Of a stretch of 64,000 bases of DNA, positions 26,122 to 33,159 are shown piece by piece. The DNA is taken from the NCBI RefSeq assembly GCF_013394655.1, contig NZ_CP053351.1, forward strand, positions 1,766,501-1,830,500. The letters are read 5' to 3'. The notes under the pieces are model-generated. The model did no database searches. It saw nothing but the letters and a program-made list of their open reading frames with translations, and had not been told where the DNA came from. This DNA comes from Winogradskyella schleiferi (lineage in GTDB: Bacteria > Bacteroidota > Bacteroidia > Flavobacteriales > Flavobacteriaceae). The position numbers were made by a program, and so were the translations under genes. Position 1 is the first letter of the stretch. Each line of letters opens with the position of its first letter.

Positions 26122-26742
26122 TTGAAGTCAGTTTCGTTTTTTCTGATCTTAATTCTATCTGTTTCTTGTGCAAACACATTAGATATTAAATCTGGTGATA
26201 TTGTATTTAGAGGCGCACTTAATAGTGAGCTATCTGAAGCTATAAATGAGGTCACTCAAACTTCGAAGTCAACAAGTTATACACACATGGGAATTTGTGA
26301 TGTTGAAGACGGGACTGTTTTTGTATATCATTCAGATTTGGGGAAAGGGGTTGTAAAAGAACCGTTAGATTCGTTCATTGGAGCTGAAGATTCTGTAAGT
26401 CAAAGTGTAGATTTATATCGTATCAAAAACATGGCTCCAAAACAAATAGAAGAAGTAATTTCTAAAGCGAAATTGCTAGTTGGTAACCCATATAATACCA
26501 CATATATTTTAGAAGATGAAGGGTATTATTGCTCTGAATACATCTATGAAATTATTAAGAAGGATTCGGTGTTTGAGTTAGAACCAATGACGTTTAAAGA
26601 TGCAGAAACAAATAGCTTTCATAAGGGATGGATTGAACATTACGAAAACTTAGGAATTGCGATTCCAGAAGGTAAACCAGGATGTAATCCAAATGGTATG
26701 GCGAATAGTAAAACCATAGAATTTATAAAAAATTTAAATTAA
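26122..26742 (+). CDS. YiiX/YebB-like NlpC/P60-fold lipoprotein
   Basis: A 206-residue lipoprotein. The TTG start at 26122 gives a signal peptide ending LSVSC. The catalytic His is likely in TSYTHMGIC (about residues 51-59) and the catalytic Cys in EGYYCSEYIYEI (about 132-143), the permuted His-then-Cys order of the YiiX branch of NlpC/P60-like hydrolases. GDIVFRGAL near the start is typical of the group. The role may be amidase or acyltransferase action on cell-envelope substrates. It follows the flavin oxidoreductase by 3 bases and is probably co-transcribed. Confidence 0.75.
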   Translation: MKSVSFFLILILSVSCANTLDIKSGDIVFRGALNSELSEAINEVTQTSKSTSYTHMGICDVEDGTVFVYHSDLGKGVVKEPLDSFIGAEDSVSQSVDLYRIKNMAPKQIEEVISKAKLLVGNPYNTTYILEDEGYYCSEYIYEIIKKDSVFELEPMTFKDAETNSFHKGWIEHYENLGIAIPEGKPGCNPNGMANSKTIEFIKNLN

Positions 26743-26767
26743 TCAATAATACTCTCCAAATCCATTT

Positions 26768-27151
26768 TCAGTAAGAAACCAAAACAATTTCTTCTTCCTC
26801 TATTTTCTTTTTTATTTTTCGTTTCTTTCTTTTTTGCTTTCCAGTGAATATGTTCAGCGTGTAACTTGCTACAAAGCCGCCTGCAGCTGTGGCTATAGCT
26901 TCGCCAGTATCAAAACGTGCTTTTATAATGTAGCCATCGTAAATTTCTTTAGAAAGTCCAGCCAAAGCCGAAAGTCCTAAACTATACCAAAACGCTTTTT
27001 TTGAATTTTTGGTCTTAGCATAAATCAGTGTATAACTTGTAGCAGAAATTCCGGCACCTATTGTGGCATGCAACATATCGTCTTCAGATACAAACTGCGC
27101 ATTACTGACAGTCATTATTGAAATAGTTAGTAAGGTTAATAAAGTTTTCAT
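26768..27151 (-). CDS. Exported YfiM-like small protein behind a tetranucleotide repeat
   Basis: A 127-residue protein. The signal peptide [19 protein letters not shown] supports the ATG at 27149-27151. The mature part has [20 protein letters not shown], then a glycine-rich helix pair ([17 protein letters not shown] and [18 protein letters not shown]), like small YfiM-type lipoproteins or membrane proteins. The tail is strongly basic then acidic. A run of TTGG repeats begins 2 bases upstream of the start. A TTG codon at 27217 would put that run in frame as Pro-Thr-Asn-Gln repeats. Function is unknown. Confidence 0.68.
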   Translation of the reverse strand: MKTLLTLLTISIMTVSNAQFVSEDDMLHATIGAGISATSYTLIYAKTKNSKKAFWYSLGLSALAGLSKEIYDGYIIKARFDTGEAIATAAGGFVASYTLNIFTGKQKRKKRKIKKKIEEEEIVLVSY

Positions 27152-27153
27152 GA

Positions 27154-27211
27154 TTGGTTGGTTGGTTGGTTGGTTGGTTGGTTGGTTGGTTGGTTGGTTG
27201 GTTGGTTGGTT
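27154..27211. repeat. TTGG tetranucleotide tandem repeat (about 14.5 copies)
   Basis: An uninterrupted 58-base run of TTGG (CCAA on the gene strand) lies directly before the start codon of the exported small protein. Tetranucleotide runs of this length change copy number by slippage in phase-variable genes of other bacteria. Confidence 0.95.
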
Positions 27212-27217
27212 CTGCAA

Positions 27218-27754
27218 AATATTATTTTAAAGACTTAAAAATCAATTATATCTGTCTGGATAGTCATTTTTACGATGAAATGTTAAAATGCTCGTTTTTA
27301 ATCGTTAAGCTGCGTTTTATATTAAAACTCTAAACACTTAAAATCCATAGTCAAAATGAGTTCACAACATAAATAGTTGCGTGCTTTACCATAAAGAATT
27401 TTTTTCGGAAGAATTGTCCCCTTTTACTATTTGACATACATCTCAGAGGTATTAAAAATTAAATTTTAGAACTTATAAAACAATTTATGATGATTTTTAC
27501 GGGAGCTGACTAAACTGATTTAAGATTTTTGGTGTTTTAGATTTATGATACCTAATTTCATTGATGAGTATAAAAAGGAAAAAATGATTCTCCTATTGTT
27601 TCTAAAATATACACAGTATTTAAGCTAAATCTTTGATAGTAGCAGAAAGGTTCCATATCAGTTCCAAATTCCTCTATTTCAGTTAAAATTCCTCGTTTGT
27701 ATATCTTATTTTCGTAACTCTAATAGTCAACTCTTAAATTTTCGTAACCAATCT
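27218..27754. other. Long intergenic region without a recognised gene
   Basis: This is 537 bases of AT-rich sequence between divergent genes. The only structure seen is an 11-base direct repeat, ATTTTCGTAAC, at 27708-27718 and 27738-27748, 30 bases apart, ending just before the next start codon. No convincing coding frame, RNA gene or terminator was found. Confidence 0.6.
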
Positions 27755-29032
27755 ATGTCAAAGCGCAGCTTAATTATCTCAGTTTTTTTAATTCTATTGG
27801 TAGTAGTGTTCTCCATTTATTGGTCTGTCAGCAGTACCGATAAAATCACTTCCAAATCCATTCTATATAACATAGACAATATAGAAACAGCCAATTTTAG
27901 AGTTTATGATTCTGTTGAGTTATCGCCAAGTGATTTATATAAGGCGGACGACATGAAAAAAATGATTCAAGGAGAGCAGTATCGTGCTGCTTGGTCTGCA
28001 AAGGTTAAGGTACCGATTGTTTTTTTAGATACATTAAAAGGCGGTATGACTATGGTGGAAGAAGGAGGAGGCAAACAAACTCATTCCTTAGAGATGCTTG
28101 GCGAAGATGGAATCTCTTATACCTTACGAAGTGTTAATAAAGATCCGAAAAAATTGATTCCTGAATTTCTAAAAACCTTAAACCTAGAAAATATTGTGGT
28201 CGATGGGATTTCTGCCCAACATCCATTTGCTGCAATTTTGACGGCAGAACTGGCCGAAAAAGCCAATGTGTTGCACACCAACCCGCAATTGTTTTTTATT
28301 CCGAAACAAAAACGTTTGGGAAACTATAATGCGGCTTTCGGTAATCGATTATATCTTCTGGAATACGAAACTAAAAGTGATGTCAATTATACGCAGCACA
28401 AAAACGTCAAAGAGATTATTGATACTGATAATTTACAGGAATTAAAACTTGAAATGAAAGATTCCTTACATATCGATGTTCGTGCTTTGGTCAGAAGCAG
28501 ACTATTTGATTTGCTCATTGGTGATTGGGACAGACATACCAAACAATGGGGTTGGGCCATTCAAAAAACGAGTAAGGGTTATAATGCAATTCCGATTGCT
28601 GGCGATCGAGATAATGCTTTTTTTAAGACCGATGGTTTAATTCCAACCTTAATTGCCAATCGACATGTGGTTAAAGAATTACAATCTTTTGAAAAAGATA
28701 TCGATTTTATGGAAGGCTTGGTATATCCTTTTGATAAGTATTTTTTATCGCAAACATCAAAAAATGTATTCATCGAAGAAGCTGAAAATTTACAAGCACT
28801 CCTCACAGATTCGGTTATAGAAGCCTCATTGCAGGTTTGGCCAAAAAACATTAGGGATATAGATGGCGGCGACATCATTAGAAAAATCAAAGAACGTCGA
28901 GAGGATTTAAAAGCCTATGCGCTCCAATTTTATACTATCATTCAAGAAAGAGGGAAAGTTAAGGAGCCCCTAAAAGGCTCGGAAGATCTCGAAATAAGTT
29001 CTAAATTTATGGGTTGTTTTGAATGTGGTTGA
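27755..29032 (+). CDS. Membrane-anchored protein with HipA/Fam20-like kinase-type motifs
   Basis: A 425-residue protein with a single N-terminal membrane helix (residues 5-24), so the rest is probably periplasmic. Residues 256-265 read GDWDRHTKQW and 283-290 GDRDNAFF. This pair resembles the catalytic loop (D-R-H-x-x-N) and metal-binding Asp of HipA/Fam20-type kinases. A similar pair (DWDRHxDQWRW...RDRDQxF) occurs in Bacteroidota BamA-like fusion proteins. The expected Asn is Gln here. The C-terminus is MGCFECG. Kinase activity is an inference. It stands alone, followed by a VOC-family gene. Confidence 0.5.
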   Translation: MSKRSLIISVFLILLVVVFSIYWSVSSTDKITSKSILYNIDNIETANFRVYDSVELSPSDLYKADDMKKMIQGEQYRAAWSAKVKVPIVFLDTLKGGMTMVEEGGGKQTHSLEMLGEDGISYTLRSVNKDPKKLIPEFLKTLNLENIVVDGISAQHPFAAILTAELAEKANVLHTNPQLFFIPKQKRLGNYNAAFGNRLYLLEYETKSDVNYTQHKNVKEIIDTDNLQELKLEMKDSLHIDVRALVRSRLFDLLIGDWDRHTKQWGWAIQKTSKGYNAIPIAGDRDNAFFKTDGLIPTLIANRHVVKELQSFEKDIDFMEGLVYPFDKYFLSQTSKNVFIEEAENLQALLTDSVIEASLQVWPKNIRDIDGGDIIRKIKERREDLKAYALQFYTIIQERGKVKEPLKGSEDLEISSKFMGCFECG

Positions 29033-29114
29033 GTTTGAATTCTGTTTAATTTTTAGTAATAAAAACTCTAACTTCACTCATTTATAATTTAAATTATTTC
29101 CTAAAGACTAATTT

Positions 29115-29489
29115 ATGAAACTAAAACCAAAATCCATCCGGCCATTTATAGGTGCAAAAGACTATGCAATTTCAAGACAATTCTATAAAGACCTAGGATT
29201 TGAGGAATTTATTATTTCCCATAATATGTCTGTATTCAGAACTGGAGAATTCACCTTCTATTTACAGAATGCTTACGTAAAAGATTGGGTCGATAATACC
29301 ATGGTTTTTCTTGAAGTGGTAAATGTTGAAAACCATTTAGAAAATCTAAAGCAAAGTGGCATAATCCAAAAGTATGACCATGTGAGATGTTCAGAGGTTG
29401 TTTACAATGATTGGGGAAATGAGTTTTTTCTGCACGATCCGTCTGGAATCCTTTGGCATATTGGAGAATTTAACATTGTAGCTGAATAA
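29115..29489 (+). CDS. VOC/glyoxalase superfamily protein
   Basis: A 124-residue protein with two beta-alpha-beta-beta-beta units typical of the glyoxalase/bleomycin-resistance fold: IRPFIGAKDYAISRQFYKDLGFEE at the start, and EVVYNDWGNEFFLHDPSGILWHIGEF at the end with the usual DPxGxxWxI and a metal-ligand-like Glu/His. The substrate is not predictable; it could be a binding protein, an antibiotic-resistance protein or a small lyase. Confidence 0.8.
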   Translation: MKLKPKSIRPFIGAKDYAISRQFYKDLGFEEFIISHNMSVFRTGEFTFYLQNAYVKDWVDNTMVFLEVVNVENHLENLKQSGIIQKYDHVRCSEVVYNDWGNEFFLHDPSGILWHIGEFNIVAE

Positions 29490-29611
29490 CGAATCAAAGA
29501 GATAAAATAATCACATATTTCTTCGTCTATAACAAAAATCATTTATTTCTCAATATTCGTTCCGCTAGGGACTTTCTATAGGTAAGAACATGTAATGTCC
29601 ATTTTCAAGTG

Positions 29612-29647
29612 TGCCTTTAGGTACACCAGATTCAATACCTAAAGGCA
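29612..29647. repeat. Perfect 12-bp inverted repeat (stem-loop)
   Basis: TGCCTTTAGGTA (29612-29623) and TACCTAAAGGCA (29636-29647) enclose 12 bases. It could terminate the VOC gene transcript weakly or belong to a decayed repeat; no T-run follows. Confidence 0.65.
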
Positions 29648-29680
29648 TTGTTGGCAAAAATTTAAGCTTTTACCCATATT

Positions 29681-29698
29681 TTGTCCATAAATGGACAA
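29681..29698. repeat. Dyad TTGTCCAT-AA-ATGGACAA
   Basis: A perfect 8-bp dyad with a 2-base centre, a size and spacing common for dimeric regulator binding. It lies about 105 bases upstream of the ytxH promoter box. Confidence 0.45.
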
Positions 29699-29802
29699 TT
29701 TGCAATTAGAAGAAAGGTTGAGAAGTACACCATTTATTTGTTGTCAGGATTAAGCTATCTGTTTTTATATTCCTATGATATTTTTATCTAAAGACTTGGC
29801 AC

Positions 29803-29810
29803 TAAATTTG
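29803..29810 (+). promoter_or_regulatory. Possible -7 box of the YtxH gene
   Basis: TAAATTTG matches TAnnTTTG, 69 bases before the YtxH start codon; no -33 box at normal spacing. Confidence 0.42.
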
Positions 29811-29879
29811 TTTGTAACAAAACGGTAAGTTCTACGACGTATTAGTAGAACACAAATTTAATTTAAAATAGAAAAAGTT

Positions 29880-30200
29880 ATGATTCATAAAGGAACATTA
29901 GTATTAGGCGCATTAATAGGCGCAGCCGCAGGCGTATTGTTAGCAACAGACAAAGGAAGCGTTACGAGAGCTAAGCTTAAGAAAGAAGGTAAAGACATCA
30001 AAGATCAATTAACTTCAGATTTTGCAGAAGTAAAAGAGGATTTATCTAAAGCAGCAACTTCTGGTAAAGAAAAGTTTAAGCAAGATTTGGAAGACTTTAC
30101 GTCAAAATCAAGTCACAAAACAGAACAAGCGATTACGTTTATTGAAAAACAACTGGCGATACTTAAAGAGAAGAATAAAACACTTCAAAAAACGAGTTAA
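29880..30200 (+). CDS. YtxH domain protein
   Basis: A 106-residue protein. A glycine- and alanine-rich membrane helix (GTLVLGALIGAAAGVLLAT, residues 5-23) is followed by a long Lys/Glu-rich amphipathic helix. This is the YtxH layout; such proteins are often induced by general stress, but no biochemical function is known. The C-terminal two thirds are likely a coiled coil facing the cytoplasm or periplasm. It is a single gene ending at a stem-loop at 30225-30285. Confidence 0.85.
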   Translation: MIHKGTLVLGALIGAAAGVLLATDKGSVTRAKLKKEGKDIKDQLTSDFAEVKEDLSKAATSGKEKFKQDLEDFTSKSSHKTEQAITFIEKQLAILKEKNKTLQKTS

Positions 30201-30224
30201 GACGTTTAAATAAACTGTCATTAC

Positions 30225-30285
30225 AAGCTTAACGTGCAATTTTTTAAATGTTCAAATGGCATTATAGAGATTGCACGTTTTGCTT
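30225..30285. terminator. Long interrupted stem-loop between convergent genes
   Basis: AAGC-tt-AACGTGCAAT pairs with ATTGCACGTT-tt-GCTT, leaving a 29-base loop. It lies between the convergent YtxH and acetyltransferase genes, so it probably ends transcription or blocks read-through. Confidence 0.55.
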
Positions 30286-30314
30286 CACTATTTTAAAAAT
30301 CAGTCGCTTTTACG

Positions 30315-30890
30315 TTAAAGGCAATCTTCGAAAATCGTAGTTTTAAGGTCGGCCCATTCTGTTCTCAAAATACCATAACAGCAGGTGCTTCGTCTAAAAC
30401 CATCTTTCATGAGTACATCTTGTCTCAGAATTCCTTCAAGTTTGGCTCCCAATTTTTCAATTGCTTTTCGCGATTTGTGATTACGTTCATCTATTCTAAA
30501 CTCTACCTTTTCAAACTCTAGTGTTTCAAAAGCATATTGAAGCATTAAAAATTTCATATTAGCATTTAGACCTGAACCTTGAAATTGGTGTCCAATCCAC
30601 GTCCAACCAATATGCAGGACTTTATTTTTCCAGTTGATTAAGCCAAAACGTGTTGAGCCAGCATAGACTTGTTTTTGTTTATCATAAATTATAAATGGAA
30701 CCGTGACTTTATAATTAAGCCCTTCAACGGCGACTTGTACATAGTTTTTCAATTTTTCAGGAGCCGAAATATCGGAAGGCGAGTAGGCCAAAAGATTCTT
30801 TTCTTGGGCTATTGACTCTAAGAATTCGTAATTATTGAGGTTTAATGGCTCAAGTTTTACTCTCTTGTTTTCTAGGATTGGTACGTTCAT
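30315..30890 (-). CDS. GNAT family N-acetyltransferase
   Basis: A 191-residue acetyltransferase of the RimJ/RimL-type branch. It starts LENKRVKLEPLNLNNYEFL. The CoA-binding stretch is LHIGWTWIGHQFQGSGLNANMKFLMLQYAFE (about residues 90-120), and RNHKSRKAIEKLGAKLEGILRQD gives motif B. The acceptor is unknown; this subgroup often acetylates protein N-termini. It lies 20 bases after a hydrolase gene on the same strand and is probably co-transcribed. Confidence 0.86.
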   Translation of the reverse strand: MNVPILENKRVKLEPLNLNNYEFLESIAQEKNLLAYSPSDISAPEKLKNYVQVAVEGLNYKVTVPFIIYDKQKQVYAGSTRFGLINWKNKVLHIGWTWIGHQFQGSGLNANMKFLMLQYAFETLEFEKVEFRIDERNHKSRKAIEKLGAKLEGILRQDVLMKDGFRRSTCCYGILRTEWADLKTTIFEDCL

Positions 30891-30910
30891 AATAAGTTGT
30901 GTTTTTTACA

Positions 30911-31549
30911 CTAAACCAAATCATTTATAAAATCCACATTGACCACATGTTTTCCTTCAAATGGCATCACAATCAATCGTTTACCAAAAAGCGATTCAGC
31001 CTTTTCAGATTCTAATTGAATTCTATTCTCGTCCAAATACTCATCTTGAGTACCATAAATCATTTTTACTTGGGTAGTTTCAGGTAAATACTCAAAATCC
31101 TTCGCAGTTAATTCTTTCGGAATACCACCAGAATGCAGCACCAACTGACCGCATTGTAATTGACGTTTCGCCAAATAGCGCATGGCAACGCTCACACCCT
31201 GGGAATAGCCAAAAACGATAAGATTGATGTTATCGGGAATCTTTTCAGCTTCTAAAACAGCGTCAAAATAATTCTGGATGTTTTCCATTCCAGTTTCGGT
31301 ATTATCACGTGTCAACCAATTAGCACCGACATGCATTTTTGGTTGAATGTAATATTTACTCGGAGCTTGTGGTGCTATGATATAGTTTACTTCAGCATTC
31401 AAACCCTTAAAATATCTCATAAAATAGCGACTTAAATAACCCATACCATGAAAAACCATCCAAACGGTTTTGGTGCGTTCCGTTAGTGTATTTAAAGTAG
31501 AGTAGGAGTTGCTCGTTGTATATGTGATTTCTTTCTCTTCTGAATTCAT
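30911..31549 (-). CDS. Alpha/beta hydrolase (phospholipase/carboxylesterase type)
   Basis: A 212-residue hydrolase. The nucleophile elbow is GYSQG (about residues 117-121), the acid probably lies in YGTQDEYLD (about 172-180), and the His in FEGKHVVN (about 200-207). The segment LIVFGYSQGVSVAMRYLAKR is typical of the phospholipase/carboxylesterase branch. The gene is divergent from the menaquinone thioesterase with a 62-base gap. The usual alpha/beta-fold MenH is missing from this men region, so a MenH-like role is possible, but the sequence favours an esterase. Confidence 0.75.
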   Translation of the reverse strand: MNSEEKEITYTTSNSYSTLNTLTERTKTVWMVFHGMGYLSRYFMRYFKGLNAEVNYIIAPQAPSKYYIQPKMHVGANWLTRDNTETGMENIQNYFDAVLEAEKIPDNINLIVFGYSQGVSVAMRYLAKRQLQCGQLVLHSGGIPKELTAKDFEYLPETTQVKMIYGTQDEYLDENRIQLESEKAESLFGKRLIVMPFEGKHVVNVDFINDLV

Positions 31550-31567
31550 TTTTCTAGGTAGTTTCAG

Positions 31568-31575
31568 TATTTTTG
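31568..31575 (+). promoter_or_regulatory. Possible -7 box of the thioesterase-menF unit
   Basis: TATTTTTG, an exact TAnnTTTG match 36 bases before the thioesterase start. Confidence 0.45.
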
Positions 31576-31611
31576 TGTCGTTTCAATTAAACATTAAAAA
31601 TAACGTTTTCT

Positions 31612-32037
31612 ATGCAATTATCTAAGGATGCCGTTTTGGCAAAGGCCAATGCCGCAAGCAAAAATACATTAATGGAAACCTTAAGTATTGATTTTATGGA
31701 CTTTGGCGATGATTTCTTAATTGCAAGAATGCCTGTAACCTCAAAAGTACACCAACCAGATGGCGTTTTGCATGGCGGAGCAACAGCAGCATTAGCCGAA
31801 AGTGTTGGTAGTTTTGCTTCCCACGTTTTTATAGACACGGAAAAGTTTTTTGTCCGTGGATTGGAAATTACAGCGAACCATTTAAAGAGTATTAGTGAAG
31901 GTTACGTATATGCAAAAGCCACATTTTTGCACAAAGGAAGAACGACACAACTTCTGGATATTAGAGTAACGGACGAAGCTGATAATTTGATTTCAATTTG
32001 TCGTTTATCTACCATTTCACTTCCCAAAAAATCATAG
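31612..32037 (+). CDS. menI: Hotdog thioesterase, probably 1,4-dihydroxy-2-naphthoyl-CoA hydrolase
   Basis: A 141-residue hotdog-fold thioesterase. The active-site region HQPDGVLHGGATAALAESVGS (about residues 46-66) carries the catalytic Glu and the HGG motif of the PaaI/YdiI group. GLEITANHLKSISEGYVYAKA is the strand that follows. It is 3 bases upstream of menF and on the same transcript. In E. coli YdiI performs the DHNA-CoA hydrolysis step of menaquinone synthesis, so context makes this role likely. Other short acyl-CoA substrates remain possible. Confidence 0.78.
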   Translation: MQLSKDAVLAKANAASKNTLMETLSIDFMDFGDDFLIARMPVTSKVHQPDGVLHGGATAALAESVGSFASHVFIDTEKFFVRGLEITANHLKSISEGYVYAKATFLHKGRTTQLLDIRVTDEADNLISICRLSTISLPKKS

Positions 32038-32040
32038 CGA

Positions 32041-33159
32041 ATGCACGAAGATTCATTTTTTGAAGCTTTAGAAACCCACTACGCCAATCAATTGCCTTTT
32101 GTAGTTTATAGTAGACCTATAAATTCTAAAATCCAATGCTGGTTGCAGAAAGACGATGACTTACACAAAACGGAAACTTTTACCGAAAGTGGTTTTGTAT
32201 TTGCACCATTTAATCTCAACGAAAAAAGCATTCTATTCCCGAAAGAAGCTTGTTTGTATTCTGAAATTGATATTGAAATTTTAGGCACTGAAGTTGTTGA
32301 ACCTACCAAGATTTTTCAGAATGAAACCGAAAGATTTCAACATATTAATTTAGTTTCCGAAGGTATAAAGCGCATCAAAAATAGCAATTTGGAAAAAGTA
32401 GTGCTATCAAGATGTGAATCAAAGCCCATTCAAAATATTGATCCGATTACTATTTTTAAACGTCTATTCAACACCTATAAAAATGCGATGGTTTATTGTT
32501 GGTACCATCCTAAAGTAGGACTTTGGATTGGAGCCACACCAGAATTATTATTTAAAGTGGAAGGCAAACAATTGACCACCATCTCTTTGGCAGGAACACA
32601 ACCGTATAGACAAATCTCGAAACCAACTTGGACAAATAAAGAGTTTGAAGAACAACAAATTGTAACGAATTATATTACTGAGCAGATAAAACCGTACACG
32701 AAACAAATTAACGTCTCTGACGTTGAAACGGTTAGAGCAGGTAATCTTTTACATCTTAAAACCAGAGTAATTAGCTTAATTAAGGATAACTCAGAATTAA
32801 AATCAATCATTGAAGCCTTACACCCAACTCCAGCTGTTTGTGGGTTTCCTAAAGCTGAAGCTACAGAATTCATTCTTCAACATGAAAACTATAATCGCGA
32901 GTATTACACCGGTTTTTTAGGAGAATTGAATCTCACTCAGGTCAAAACTAGAAATAACAACAGACGCAATGTGGAAAACAATGCCTACTCGGTTGTAAAA
33001 ACGCAGTCTAACTTTTATGTGAATTTGCGTTGTATGCAACTACAAGCTTCAAAAGCCTTAATCTATGTTGGTGGCGGAGTAACTAAAGATTCCAACCCAG
33101 AAAGAGAATGGGAGGAAACTGTTAATAAATCTGCAACTATAACCGCCGTACTTAGTTAA
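32041..33159 (+). CDS. menF: Isochorismate synthase
   Basis: A 372-residue chorismate-binding enzyme making isochorismate, the entry step to menaquinone. Family signatures in the C-terminal half are LEKVVLSRCES, IGATPELLFKVEG, TISLAGTQPY, LHPTPAVCGFPKAEA, YTGFLGELN and YVGGGVTKDSNPEREWEE, with the metal-binding Glu residues. The N-terminal 110 residues are divergent, as is usual. It is linked to the thioesterase gene and overlaps the convergent tricorn protease gene by 8 bases. Confidence 0.9.
   Translation: MHEDSFFEALETHYANQLPFVVYSRPINSKIQCWLQKDDDLHKTETFTESGFVFAPFNLNEKSILFPKEACLYSEIDIEILGTEVVEPTKIFQNETERFQHINLVSEGIKRIKNSNLEKVVLSRCESKPIQNIDPITIFKRLFNTYKNAMVYCWYHPKVGLWIGATPELLFKVEGKQLTTISLAGTQPYRQISKPTWTNKEFEEQQIVTNYITEQIKPYTKQINVSDVETVRAGNLLHLKTRVISLIKDNSELKSIIEALHPTPAVCGFPKAEATEFILQHENYNREYYTGFLGELNLTQVKTRNNNRRNVENNAYSVVKTQSNFYVNLRCMQLQASKALIYVGGGVTKDSNPEREWEETVNKSATITAVLS

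Larger units (their letters stand above)
29490..29879. other. Intergenic region with strong palindromes
   Basis: These 390 bases hold no coding frame. Three structures are seen: GTTCCGCTAGGGAC near 29560, a 12-bp stem-loop at 29612-29647, and the 8-bp dyad TTGTCCAT-AA-ATGGACAA at 29681-29698. A TAAATTTG -7 box follows at 29803-29810. The first part resembles decayed Bacteroidota intergenic repeats, though a small RNA is possible. Confidence 0.5.

Noticed and set aside
27154..27211. CRISPR or larger satellite array
   Set aside because: It is a simple 4-base tandem repeat without spacers.
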